DNA of 64,000 nucleotides, taken from assembly GCA_003024785.1 (NCBI GenBank), contig PUQB01000235.1, positions 184,649 through 248,648 of the forward strand, in the 5' to 3' direction. How positions within the stretch are numbered: the first letter of the stretch is position 1; each line of letters starts with the position of its first letter. Position numbers and translations under genes: made by a program. The notes beneath the pieces are model-generated. The model was not told the DNA's origin. It worked only from the letters and a program-made list of their open reading frames with translations, and did no database searches. Source of the DNA: Selaginella tamariscina. Its lineage: Eukaryota > Streptophyta > Lycopodiopsida > Selaginellales > Selaginellaceae. Below are positions 33,190-45,359 of this stretch, piece by piece.

Positions 33190-34871
33190 CACCTGCAACG
33201 AGAATCAGACCAAATTTCAAGCGGTTCGGTGAGCAGATTCGATGAGGCATCGACCATTGGTGCCGAGAGCTGCAGGAAGCGATCCGGTGAAGCAATTCGG
33301 TTCCGAAGATGCTTTGCAAAGGTGGGCAGCCAGAAGTGCTTGTTCTTCTCGAGAATCAGATTTCTGCGCCGATGCCGTCCGAGTTCGGACACTGCAAGAG
33401 CCTGACCAAGGTACGTCTCGGCAAAAATCAGCTCTCTGGACAGATTCCGGAAGGACTCAAGGCACTGGAGATGATACCGGCTGACAAGATACATTCCAGC
33501 AATCATCGATGCACCGCTGCTGATGAAACCGTCTTCAAGGATCGATTCCACGGCCTTCAGAAGCTGTTCTTAAACTCGAATGGGTTCGTCGGAGGGATTC
33601 CGTCCAAGCTCGGGCAGCTCGGACACCTTTTGCATCTCGATCTTGCTCTCCGGCGTGATATTTTGCAATGTATCTACCTCGACTTGAGCCCACCGGTCCT
33701 ATTCCTGCTCTATGGCCGTGTTGGAGCTTCTCAACGTCTCATGGAATGGGCTCAGCAGCAGCATTCCCGCTCAGATTCTTCAGCAGGAAAGCTTGACGGC
33801 TGCAGATTTCTCGTACGACAATCTTTCCGGATCGGTTCCTAGCGATGCACACTTCGGCGGGCCGCTCTGGTTCATAGGGAATCCTGGACTGTACTAGAGT
33901 CACTGCGGGAGCTTCGGGGTCATTCGGGGTACCCCGTTCTTCCAAGCTCCGGCAGGAATTGTTGGAGAATGTGGTAAGCATGATCACGGAGATTGACGCA
34001 GGGGAAGATCCGACACCGGAACATTGTCGGAGGAGGAGACGAACCTGTTGCTGTACGAGTACATGTCGAATGGGTCTCTAGCTGAGCAAGAAGCGGTCTT
34101 TGTTGGATTGGACCTATTCAGGCTGGGCGATTGCTCGCCAACCATTCTTCATCGTCCAACAACCCGATTACAAGCCGACTTCAGACTCGCTAAGCCGTTC
34201 CATGTCCTCTGTTGCCGGCTCGTTTGGCTACATTGCTCCAGGTACGTCATGATATGTATTTGTGCATGGTTTATGCTTGGGTGTGCATGCATATTTGCAT
34301 TGTCTGTATATGTATATTAAGCTAGTTCTGTATGTCCACAGATGACAAACCTTGTAACAGTATATAATTGTGTCTCTAGATGTGTAGTATCATCCAAGGA
34401 TGCAAAAGTTACGGATTGTTTGTTAGTCTCTTGTTATTTGGGTTTATGTATGTGCATAAGTATACATAGATTGATCATACGCTACTCATGTTTCTTTTGT
34501 ATTAGAAGCAGCGTTTAATCACTTTGAATGCACGATATATAATTTTTGTTGGTTTCATTGTCATGTTATTGTTGTGTATATAAACAGAGCATTTTCTCAT
34601 TATTTTACCATTTTATCATGCTTAATTTTAATTATATATACAATGATGGGATTGTGGTATATGTGCAGAATATAGCTATAGGCTGAGGGTGACCGAGCAG
34701 ACGGACATATTCAGCTTTGGTGTGGTGTTACTCGAATTGGTGACCGGTAGAAGGCCAACAGAGGCCGATTTTAGAGACGGATTAAGCAATGTTAAGTTCG
34801 TTAAGAAGCGGATAGAGGAATGCGTCTTATGCATCGTTGACTCAACACTTCCACAACTTCCAATTAGGTAA
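33190..34871 (+). pseudogene. LRR receptor-kinase pseudogene (CLV1/BAM-like), copy A6, two exons
   Basis: Exon 1 (about 33190-34240) encodes plant LRR units (VLVLLENQISAPMPSEFGHC; VRLGKNQLSGQIPEGLKALE; LQKLFLNSNGFVGGIPSKLG), then DFSYDNLSGSVPSDAHFGG and FIGNPGLY followed by a stop at 33895-33897. After the stop come scraps of the kinase N-lobe (ETNLLLYEYMSNGSL) and of the activation segment before a GTACGT donor. Exon 2 starts near 34669 and gives YRLRVTEQTDIFSFGVVLLE and LVTGRRP, then ends in VDSTLPQ. CLV1/BAM-type kinases are plasma-membrane receptors for CLE peptides. Here the transmembrane segment, the VAIK lysine, HRD and DFG are deleted and frames shift several times, so it is dead. Confidence 0.88.
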
Positions 34872-35500
34872 ACACACACATCTATGCGTGTCTATGTCCA
34901 TGTGTGTCTATGTGTTTACAAATATGTATTCATATTGATACGCACTGTACTCGTCTACTTTGTGTTTCAAACGTATACACATACGGATTCTTTTGTGCCT
35001 AAAGGACACACATTATACAGGTTTCAAACGTCATACATCATGTGTACAAAGCATATCTACGCAACGTATGATGATATAAATATTCGTGTCACTGGCGGAT
35101 ATACCAAGGTAAAATGACAGAAAGTGCGTGTGTATGTGTGAATGACATATGTGTTTGAAACATATATATAGATACAGATTCTTGTGCGTGTGTACATACA
35201 AGTAGTCACTAACACCTCAGTCATCAACCGAGTGAATGTGACTGGGCACAAATGATAAGTATATTGTTCAATGTTCAATGGTAAAATATGTAGCATTGGT
35301 GTATTATTAAACTGATTAATGACTCAAGGCCAATTTCATAATTTTATAAAACTAAGGGTCAATTTGATAATTACATAAAATTAGAGGGCTAATTTTATAA
35401 TTTTCCCTTTAATGAATTATAACAGCACAGAATACAAAATGAAAAAATGTGTGTATTAATAGGGTTTAGGGCTCTTGTTAATTTGATAATTTTACTCTAT
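34872..35500. other. Spacer between kinase and THO5-like parts of copy A6
   Basis: CA-rich sequence (34880-35200) followed by AT-rich DNA. 35110-35180 is repeated at 42940-43010. Nothing coding is visible. Confidence 0.5.
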
Positions 35501-35528
35501 CTGTTTCTAGGGTTCAGGGTTCTTGGCC
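35500..35528 (+). promoter_or_regulatory. Telo-box-like motif before the THO5-like ATG (degenerate)
   Basis: 'tctagggttcagggttcttggccatggcg' ends in the ATG context of the THO5-like first exon. In the sister copy (43197-43221) the first repeat is a perfect AGGGTTTAGGG. Telo-boxes (AAACCCTAA) are known in promoters of plant genes of the translation and RNA machinery. Confidence 0.45.
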
Positions 35529-36254
35529 ATGGCGTACGAGACGAGGCGAGGGATCGAGAATGTGTTTGCCAGAATGAAGAAGCAATCGGATCACGCCAAC
35601 ATTACAGAGATCGCTACTGAGGCATCGGTTTTATTTCTTAATCTGCGTCAGGTAATCCTTAATGTGCATTTGTGCGTGTGTCTGTCTGTCTGTCTCTGTT
35701 TATATAATGCACAGCATTAAGAGAAAAGCTGATTTGTGTATATGTATATATACTGAATGCGGTGTTCAATCCGTTTAATAGGGGATATTGTGTTACACTT
35801 ATGATACTGAATCGGAAAACGATATATTTATGTATGCATGTAACATATATATAATTCTGTATATAACTTATACAATAGGTGAACATTGAAGTGCTTCAGA
35901 GTTTACCAAAGTGGGAAGAGGGTCACATCAGATAGCACAATTGTGTTACTCAGATCGATTCTGAATTAAGTTTGCACGTTGGTGGTGATGGGATACGAAA
36001 TCATCTCAAATGCTTGAAGCTGGTACACTCGTGTGTGTGTGTGTGTGTACAAGTTTCACTCCATATTCCTGCCACATTTTTCCACGTTCCTTACTTAGTA
36101 TGCATTAAGTCGATTAAAATAAATAAACCATTACACTGTTTTAGGGCTCTCATTAAGCCCTCAGCCTCTCTTCAGCTATGGCGTCATCGTCTTGCCAAGG
36201 AATGCGATTCATAAAGAAAAGTGCGTCCTCTCCTCTGTATGTTTCATTTGATGC

Positions 36255-36298
<44 letters not shown>

Positions 36299-36690
36299 AA
36301 ATGCAGGAATTCTGGTTTAAGGAGGCATTTTCTTCCCGCAGAGCAGAATTACAAGTGAAATACATAGTAATAACCGAGGATGCATTTGGGTTTGTGTTCT
36401 TGTTCAAATGGGTAGGCGCTCCTGTAAAATTGCAACCAGAAAGGTACGTATTACATTACATACACATACACACGGTTGTGTGTACGTCTGTTCTTCTTTG
36501 TGAATATGTATGTGATGTTATATGGTTGTACTCATTACGTATATAGTGGGGGCTCAGTTCAGGGTGCAAAGAACCAAAGAATAGGCAAGCAGACCGTTTC
36601 ACTTATAAGATCCTCATGTACACATTCGTCAAACTTTTGCTATGGAACATCCACAACGCGCTGTCTCTTTGGAGGATGTGGCATTTGACA
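35529..36690 (+). pseudogene. THO5-like gene remnant, copy A6
   Basis: The first exon, ATG at 35529, reads MAYETRRGIENVFARMKKQS then ITEIATEASVLFLNLRQ and ends at a GTAATC donor near 35651. The MKKQ...LxLNLRQ pattern resembles the N-terminal region of plant THO5. Further blocks are 35879-36020 (VNIEVLQSLPKWEEG, then a stop), about 36170-36230, 36304-36444 (FKEAFSSRRAELQVKYIV, FVFLFKWVGAPVKLQPER, ending at GTACGT) and 36545-36690 (remnant of the EWGSVQG exon). Compared with copy A5, internal segments are deleted. Donor and acceptor sites remain, so the gene moved as genomic DNA and not as a retrocopy. Confidence 0.55.
36256..36295. repeat. (TA)n microsatellite in a THO5-like intron
   Basis: About 20 TA units. 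The sister copy at 43979-44002 is shorter. Confidence 0.95.
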
Positions 36691-37110
36691 TGTAAAGAAC
36701 CTGCTCAAATTGTTCCCCCACCTCAAATAAATGCACGACAGGTATGAGCATACGATTTCTTTTCTACAAAATTGTAGATTGTGTATGTTATATATACATG
36801 CAACTACACCTACATACGTATACAGTGGGTAACCTTCAACAGTGATTTCACAATCTGACTGAAAACTATATCTAAATTTTTATTATTAAAATTAAAAATT
36901 AATATTTTAAATATGTAAAATTATACATATGTAAAATCGTAAAATTTGTAATTTAGAATTTTAAGTGTAATTTTTCAACATAAATTCAAATCAAAATTCA
37001 AAAGAAATATTATAAATAATAAATTATGATTTTGTTCAACAATATATATAATGTTATATTAATGTTATGTAATTCTAGTCCATTCACATTTTATATATGG
37101 CATATTGTTG

Positions 37111-37145
<35 letters not shown>

Positions 37146-37530
37146 AGAGAGAGAGAGAGAGAGAGAGATAGATCTACGTGAAAGAGAAAAATATACTTTA
37201 AATATAATATAGAGATTACAGACTCAAAAATGCAACTTATTATTAACTGTTTAAGATCTCATTAGTGAACCATAATATAGAGCCTCTACAATTAATATTT
37301 TAATCCTTGAGATCTAGCAGTTAACTGTTTACAGTTTTGAGCAGGATATTCATGACTCGAGTACATTGCACATTGCATGTCGTTTAACGTCCGTTTCACC
37401 CTCTAAGTATATAATATTAATATACATCAAGTATGCACGTAGTGCACCTGTGTTAATTACATCGTACTGAATAATTTATTTTCAGTCGAACCATATTTAT
37501 GTATATTAGCAGTTCGTTAATATAAATTAA

Positions 37531-38690
37531 ATTGAGAAAATAATTTTAAAAAATATTTATATTTTTAAAATAAAATACTTTAAAGAATATTCATGTTTTT
37601 TCATGTTTCATGTTTGTGTTCAAAAAATTATGTTCATGTATGTGTAGTGGAATATATATATACCAAATACATAAATATAATATACATATATATGTGCATT
37701 TACTAAATTTATTAATATTTGAAGGTGAACCAATATGAGAAGGAAACATGCACCGTGTGTTGGTAAGGTTAATCAAATTTAAAAGAAGAGTTAAAAATGA
37801 AGAAATTATAAAAAGAAGGCACAAATGAATTCTTTTTCAATATGAAGAAATTAATGGAAAAAAAGCTATAAGGAATGAATTGTTATTTAGTTTTAAATTG
37901 CATAGAAAAATATTTAATGTTGCACAATGTGAAGTGAATTTAAAACAACACTTACTTGAGATTTAAGTTTAGTTGTGGTTTGAAAATATTTTGAATATTT
38001 TAAAAATAATTCTTATATTGTAAGTTAAATGAGAATTCTTCTCACTTAAAATATATTAATCATAATTAAAGGTATTAAAAACTTTTATTATATCTATTAA
38101 TTTCAAGAAATTTTTTTGTTGCACGTGAGTGCACACACACGGTATAATAGTATAGAAAGCAATATTCTCTTATTATACATGTATATTTCTTAATGTTGAA
38201 AATCATAAGACAATGACACAATTATATATATATATATATATATTAATATATATATATATATATATTATATATATTAATTATGTGTATGAATGTGACAACC
38301 ATTCAAAGGTACTCTATATAAAATTTTGAATGTATAAAAAAAAAAGTCAGCATCGTTGTCTTTTGTGTTTTATTATTTATATATTTTAAAAAAAGAAAAG
38401 ATTTCACTTTTTTGACTACATGTAATATTTTAAAGTTTATTTTAATACCTTTAATTCAAAAATTGAACCTTTAAATTTAAGTTATATATCATGCCGTACC
38501 TAGTAAGATATTTTATAATTTTATAAATTTTTATAATATGTAAGTAAAATATACTTATATTTTACAAAACATTTAAATTTTTTGAATGAATATAATATCT
38601 AATAGCTATAATAATAATTAAGTATTTAAACAAAAGTACGTTAAGTAATTAATATACTGACATGTATCAGTTAGAACGACGATAACAGAA
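37531..38690. other. AT-rich DNA, no gene
   Basis: The interval holds TA runs at 38224-38275 and, at 38520-38690, outer terminal-repeat words of family A ('atatgtaagtaaaatatact'). No coding potential. Confidence 0.55.
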
Positions 38691-41050
38691 ATATAACTTC
38701 AGTAATACAATTTGCATACCAATAAAAATTTTAACAACATTTAAAAAACTAAATTTATATTATTTTATTTGTTTTACATACGTATTTTATTAATTTTTTA
38801 TCATTAGTAAAGAATGTATTTTGTTCTTAATATTTTTTATGATTACTTGTGTAATTTCTATAAAAGAAAAGTTAGTATGTGTGAACTAAACAAAATAATA
38901 CAAACTTAAAGTTATTTGATGTTAGTGTTATTGTCTTACTCTAAAAATAATTATTGATTTTTTACATTATTATCTTCAATCACTATGTGTATAATATAAA
39001 TTAAATTGAATACATTTGCATTATATTCTACACATATAAACATGTAATTTTTGGTATCATTTAGATAGTAATTTTGAGTGTTTTTATTTAATAAATAAGT
39101 TAAAAATATAAAAGAGAGAAAGACATAGATAAATTTATAATTAATGTGTATATATATATATAAAGAAAGAAAGAATACACATACTCATTCTACGATTGTC
39201 CACATGTATATATGCAATAGAACATAAAGTATATATATGTAAATAAAATTAATTCACTCACTATACATAAAACCTGTTTCTTTTTATACATTTATTCTTT
39301 ATCTTTTATAATTTTTAATTATTATTACATTCTTTTTGTTTATTGCTGCTTCTTCATACTTAAGACTGATGCGACTATTAAATTATCATTATATAAATAT
39401 TTTTTACGTGTGCTTTTAAATAATTTCTCTTTGTTAAACTAAATTCCTATTAAACACAAACTCATAAATAATTTATAATTAATATAATTTAGGCATACAT
39501 AATGTTTTATTTGCATGGTTTTAATATCATACGTACATATATATATATATAAATACAATATACATAAACTCTACAAATATACTATCTACATTACAACGTA
39601 TTGCTTTGTAAATGTCTATATTTAAGTACTAAGAAAGAGGCCATATAATGTGTATGCATATACAACATATATATATGCATAGATTGTCTACAAGTTATAT
39701 ATGCATACTTCATACTATGTGCATAAATATTTTATATATATGAAAATTCAATATTTACTCAACAAAAATATAAAATTAATACATGCATGCACACGTGACT
39801 ATATAAGTATATACTTTAAGTCCATTCTTTTTCATATCAAGCATTAATATTTACATATTGTGTGTATACATATTAAACTACACTAACCTTCGTGTGGGTC
39901 GATTTAAATAAACTTGCAGTTATATGAAATTTTCATCTGTGTAATTAAAAATTTATAAACCATACTAATCCATGTTTACAACACTGTATTCTCCATAAAA
40001 AGTAAATGGCAACACAAATTTTCAATAGAAATATTGAACTTTCACTTGAATTTTTTATTTAATTTACAAAACATCCTACATTGTCTTTTTGTGGTGTTGT
40101 TGTCCTATTTCATGAAATAACTTTCAATTTTTAACATTAGTATCTTGAATTATTACATGAATTAAGTTGAATATATTTAACATTATGTTCTACATAAAAC
40201 ATGAACAATGATTTTTTATTGTTTCTTTAGTAAACAAGTCACATATAAAAGAGAAAGAGAAAGACATAAATAAATTTATAATTAATGTTATATATATAAA
40301 GAAAGGGAGAAACATATAACGAAAGATTTTACATATTCTATTATGAAGATAAATATGTTCTCTATATGGATTAAGTCCACGTGTGAACTTCTTTTATTTT
40401 ATTTCTTAATCACTACACATAAAACATGTTTGTCTTTATGTGTTCTTTCTTTACATTTCATAATATTTATTATTGTTAATTGTTGTTGTATTATTTTTGT
40501 TTGTTATTGCTTCTTCGTACATGTCATTACTAAATTATCATTATATAATGTATTCAAATTAAATTGAACATCACATATATAATCTCTTTACATAATATAT
40601 AAATTTAATTTAATTAAATGGTTTGTATTATCCTATATATCATTAGTGTTACCCTTGGAAAATAAAGTGAATAATATAACTTAAATATTAAGTTGGTATC
40701 TCAATGGCTATATAGAATATTCCTTTGGGAGCCTTGTGACACTAGTCTATATGGGTCTATATATACATTCATACGTATTTAAAAATATCTAGAGAGAGAC
40801 AATTAATCCCAATATATTTAAAACACAGACACATACAAACCCTTTAAGAGCGTAATCAAGTGTGATGGAAGATTCCATTTCGGAAACTGTTTCTTTTTCC
40901 TGTAAAGGATTCCACGATACTTTGTGAGTTCCAACTACTGATGGAAGTTCTTCACAAAGTCAAACCAATGACATGTTCAGCGAATTTATCCTCTTAACAT
41001 ATAATTAATCTATTATATATATTACCGTTGTGTTATAGTAATATAATTAG
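38690..41050 (-). repeat. AT-rich repeats: family D pieces and family A outer flank
   Basis: 38690-39240 and 40100-40330 are family D pieces (inverted sense). 39440-39960 matches 9240-9440 and 22010-22560 and is inverted at 47000-47540. 40330-40730 is inverted at about 46180-46620. The 74-codon frame at 40343-40567 is low complexity. Confidence 0.5.
40864..40992 (+). other. Short coding-like scrap
   Basis: From an ATG at 40864 the frame reads MEDSISETVSFSCKGFHDTL, a stop, and then more balanced codons (VPTTDGSSSQSQTNDMFSEF). Composition differs from the surrounding AT-rich repeats. It could be a displaced exon; no family is recognised and no splice sites are convincing. Confidence 0.25.
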
Positions 41051-41489
41051 GGGATACCGTCGGATTGTATTAAGCCCTAAATCCTATCATTAAAGAATAA
41101 TCAAATAAATACTTAGTAAATAAGATGTATTAAATTAATTATACCATTGGAACCACCACAAGCTGTGTGTGAAAGAGAGATAGAGCTGTTTAGGTTATTT
41201 ATTTAAGTTCTTGTGAATTAACAATTTTACATTAGCAAAAAAAAGGGCCAAACTATCAAAATATTTACATAGACTTAAACATATGTTAGTTGTTGGTGGG
41301 ATTAACTATTAATAATAATTTATTTGATGAACACGATGGTTAAGTTAAATTCTTAATCCAATTGTTATATTTAATTTAGAACTCTTTAAAATAACCATCG
41401 GATGAAGTAAATATTATCCGTCAGATTCGAAAACACATCATGGGAATCAATGCAATATTCTATTGACAAGCGGATGGTAGTGGAATTCA

Positions 41490-42530
41490 GACCAAATTTC
41501 AAGCGGTCCGGTGACCATTGGTGCCGAGAGCTGCAGGAAGCGATCCGGTGAAGCGATTCGGTTCAGAGGATGCTTTGCAAAGGTGGGCAGCTAGAAGTGC
41601 TTGTCTTCTCGAGAATCAGATTTCCGGGCCGATGCCGTCCGAGCTCTGGAACTGCAAGAGCCTGATCAAGGTACGTGTCAGCGAAAATCAGCTCTCTGAA
41701 CAGATTCCGGAAGGACTCAAGAGTCTCAAGGCGCTGGAGATGATACCGGCTGACAGGATACATTCCAGCAATCATCGATGCACCGCTGCTGGATTTCCTG
41801 GACTTGTCATGAAACCGTCTTTAAGGATCGATTCCACGACCTTCAGAAGCTGTTTTAAAACTCAAATGGGTTCGTCGGAGGGATTCCGTCCAAGCTCGGG
41901 CAGCTCGGACACCTTCTACATGGCGTGATATTTCGCAATGTATCTACCTCGACTTGAGCCAGAACCGGCTCACCGGTCCTATTCCTGCTCTATGGCCGTG
42001 TTGGAGCTTCTCAACGTCTCATGGAATCGGCTCAGCGGCAGCATTCCCGCTCAGATTCTTCAGCAGGAAAGCTTGACGGCTGCAGATTTCTCGTACGACA
42101 ATCTTTCCGGATCGGTTCCTAGCGATGCACACTTCGGCGGGCGGCGGGCGGGGCCGCTCTGGTTCATAGGGAATCCTGGACTGTACTAGAGTCACTGCGG
42201 GAGCTTCGGGGATGATTCGGGGTACCCGTTCTTCCAAGCTCCGGCAGGAATTGTTGGAGAATGTGGAAGCATGATCACGGAGATTGACGCAGGGGAAGAT
42301 CCGACACCGGAACATTGTCGGACGAGGAGACGAACCTGTTGCTGTACGAGTACATGTCGAATGAGTCTCTAGGTCAGCTCCTGCACAGCAAGAAGCGGTC
42401 TTTGTTGGATTGGAGCTATTCAGGCTGGGCGCCAACCATTCTTCATCGTCCAACAACCTGATTACGAGCCGACTTCAGACTCGCTAAGCCGTTCCATGTC
42501 TTCTGTTGCCGGCTACATTGCTCCAGGTAC
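41490..42530 (+). pseudogene. LRR receptor-kinase remnant (CLV1/BAM-like), copy A7
   Basis: Readable parts are LRR units (ENQISGPMPSELWNC; VSENQLSEQIPEGLK), MAVLELLNVSWNRLSGSIPA, DFSYDNLSGSVPSDAHFGG with an extra GC-rich insertion (RRAG) and FIGNPGLY followed by the same TAG stop as in copy A6 (42187-42189). Kinase scraps continue to a GTACGT donor near 42526; exon 2 is absent. The frame shifts repeatedly and the catalytic core is missing. Confidence 0.85.
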
Positions 42531-43196
42531 GTCATGATATGTATTTGTGCATGGTTTATGCTTGGGTGTGCATGCATATTTGCATTGTCTGTATATGTAT
42601 ATTAAGCTAGTTCTGTATGTCCCACATTTAGAGACCAATTATATGTGTATGTCTAGTATTATCCAAGGATGAAAAAGTTACGGATTGTTTGCTAGTCTCT
42701 TGTTATTTGGGTTTATGTATGTGCATAAGTATACATAGATTGATCAGCGTTTAGTCACTTTGAATTCACGATATATAATTTTTGTTGGTATGTTATAGTT
42801 GTGTATATCTTCTCATTATATTTTACCATTTTATCATACTTAATTTTAATTATATATACAATGAGGTATATATTTGTTTCGTTTAATGTTTGCCTGTTTA
42901 ATCTGACATTTGTGTTTAGATAAATCTTACACAAAGTGCGTGTGTATGTGTGAATGACATATATGTTTGAAACATATATAGATACAGATTCTTGTGCGTG
43001 TGTGTAATATATACACAAATAGTATATTGTTCAATGTTCAATGGTAAAAATATGTAGCATTGGTGTATTATTAAACTGATTAAATAATTTTGTAAACTAG
43101 GGTCAATTTGATAATTACATAAAATTAGAGGGCTAATTTTATAATTTTCCTTTTAATGAATTATAACAGCGCAGAATACAAAATGGTGTATTCTGT

Positions 43197-43218
43197 TTCT
43201 AGGGTTTAGGGTTCTTGG
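43197..43218 (+). promoter_or_regulatory. Telo-box-like promoter motif
   Basis: 'tctagggtttagggttcttg' lies directly before the ATG at 43221 of the THO5-like exon. It contains a perfect AGGGTTTAGGG, i.e. AAACCCTAA on the other strand, the known plant telo-box. Confidence 0.5.
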
Positions 43219-43220
43219 CC

Positions 43221-44430
43221 ATGGCGTACGAGACGGGCGAGGGATCGAGAATGTGTTTGCCAGAATGAAGAAGCAATCGGATCACGCCCACAGCTCATAA
43301 AGTTGGTCATTTTATTAACATTACAGAGATCGTTACTGAGGCATCGGTTTTATTTCTTAATCTGCGTCAGGTAATCCTTAATGTGCATTTGTGCGTGTGT
43401 CTGTCTGTCTGTCTCTGTTTATATAATGCACAGCATTAAGAGAAAAGCTGATTTGTGTATATGTATATATACTGAATGCGGTGTTCAATCCGTTTAATAG
43501 GGGATATTGTGTTACACTTATGATACTGAATCGGAAAACGATATATTTATGTATGCATGTAACATATATATAATTCTGTATATAACTTATACAATAGGTG
43601 AACATTGAAGTGCTTCAGAGTTTACCACAGATAGCACAATTGTGTTACTCAGATCGATTCTGAATTAAGTTTGCACGTTTGGTGATGGGATACGAAATCA
43701 TTCTCAAATGCTTGAAGCTGGTACTACTCGTGTGTTGTGTGGTGTACAAGTTTCACTCCATATTCCTGCCACATTTTTCCACGTTCCTTACTTAGTATGC
43801 ATGAAGTCGATTAAAATAAATAAACCATTAACTCTGACTTAATTAATTACACTGTTTTAGGGCTCTCACTAAGCCCTCAACCTCTCTTCAGCTATGGCGT
43901 CGTCGTTTGCCAAGGAATGCGATTCATAAGAAAAGTGCCCCAATTCGTCCTCTCCTCTGTATGTTTCATTTGATGCATTATATATATATATATATATATA
44001 TGATATGATATGTATATATATAAATGCAGGAATTCTCGTTTAAGGAGGCATTTTCTTCCTGCAGAGCAGAATTACAAGTGAAATACATAGTAAATAACGG
44101 GGACGCATTTGGGTTTGTGTTCCTGTTCAAATGGGCAGGCGCTCCTGTAAAATTGCAACCAGAAAGGTACGTATTACATTACATACACATACACACGGTT
44201 GTGTGTACGTCTGTTCTTCTTTGTGAATATGTATGTGATGTTATATGGTTGTACTCATTACGTATATACATATATGCCTGTCTTTGTTTTGTGTTGAGAA
44301 TATATGTGTTAGTGAAACCAACTTACAGAAATCCAGAAGTTATTGAGTGGGGGCTCAGTTCAGGCTCACATTCGTCAAACTTTTGCTATATGGAACATCA
44401 CAAAGCGCTGTGGCATTTGACATGTAAAGA
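43221..44430 (+). pseudogene. THO5-like gene remnant, copy A7
   Basis: The ATG at 43221 starts MAYET, but one base is lost relative to copy A6 in the run after GAGACG, so the frame breaks at once. A 39-base insertion also splits the exon at about 43290-43320. Later blocks match A6 (FKEAFSSCRAELQVKYIV; FVFLFKWAGAPVKLQPER with a GTACGT donor at about 44168; the EWGLSSG exon at about 44330). The intron at 43380-43600 is practically identical to 35660-35880. Dead copy. Confidence 0.55.
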
Positions 44431-44834
44431 ACCTGCTCAATTGTTCCCGACCTCAAAATAAATGCACGACAGGTATGAGCATACGATTTCTTTTCCACAA
44501 AATTGTAGATTGTGTATGTTAGATATACATGCAACTACACCTACATACGTATACAGTGGGTAACCTTCAACAGTGATTTCACAATCTGACTGAAAGATTA
44601 TATCTTATTATTAAAATTAATTATTATTATTATTTTAAATATGTAAAAGTAACATATTGCGTAAAATTTGTAATTTAGAATTTTAAGTGTAATTTTTTAA
44701 CATAAATTCAAATCAACATTCAAAAGAAATATTATAAATAATAAATTGTGATTTTGTTCAACAATATATATAATGTTATATTAATGTTATGTAATTCTAC
44801 TCCATTCACATTTTATATAGTATATTGTTGAACA

Positions 44835-44835
<1 letters not shown>

Positions 44836-44896
<61 letters not shown>
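44836..44896. repeat. (TA)n microsatellite, interrupted
   Basis: Two TA runs totalling about 55 bases at the edge of copy A7. Confidence 0.95.
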
Positions 44897-44898
<2 letters not shown>

Positions 44899-45359
44899 AA
44901 TATTAAATATACCTAAAAATTTAGTGTCTATATCAAGATATACGTACTTCTGTAGAGATGTCTCACTAAAATATATAGAGAGAGAGAGATCTTGTGCTTT
45001 ATACACATTATTTATAAGTATATATGTAAATATAACACGTATTTACACATAATGACGTATATATACATCAACCATGCACATAGTGCACCTGTGTTAATTA
45101 CATCGTACTGAACAATTTATTTTCAGCCGAACCATATTTATGTATATTAGCAGCTCGCTAATATAAATTAAATATTTTATAATCTTGTAAATATTTTACA
45201 GTATGTAAGTAAATATACTTATATTTTACAAAATGAATTTTCTTTTAATGAATATAATATTTAATAACTGAGTATTTAAACAAAAGCATGTAGAGTGATT
45301 AATATATATTGGCACGTGTCAGCTAGAAATAATGAGAATAGAGCTACAGTAATATCTTA

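Larger units (their letters stand above)
32345..37530 (+). mobile_element. Family A long-TIR unit, copy A6, with kinase and THO5-like cargo
   Basis: The left end 32345-32600 and the right end 36725-36920 are inverted repeats of each other; for example 'cagtctgattgtgaaatcac' at 32406 versus 'gtgatttcacaatctgactg' at 36842, and 'cgtgcatttatttt' versus 'aaataaatgcacg'. The further right edge 37380-37530 carries the outer terminal-repeat words of copy A5. Inside, all on the plus strand, are the leader, the kinase in two exons and the THO5-like exons. No transposase is present, so the unit would be non-autonomous. Confidence 0.75.
41050..45350 (+). mobile_element. Family A unit, copy A7 (recent duplicate of the A6 cargo)
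   Basis: The left flank (41050-41400) differs from A6 and instead matches the flanks of copy A8 (47585-47880). Kinase cargo (41490-42530) and THO5-like cargo (43219-44430) follow. The right end (44460-45350) has the A6-type end plus the outer terminal-repeat words of A5. Introns of the THO5-like part are almost identical to A6, so the two are recent relatives. Confidence 0.7.

Noticed and set aside
33053-33551. Minus-strand frames over the LRR kinase copies, also at 25194-26267 and 42019-42456
   Set aside because: Antisense shadows of GC-richer LRR exons; LRR consensus residues and introns fit only the sense strand.
35461-35520. Telomere-like repeats
   Set aside because: Only one or two AGGGTTT-type units directly before an ATG, so a promoter telo-box and not a telomeric array.
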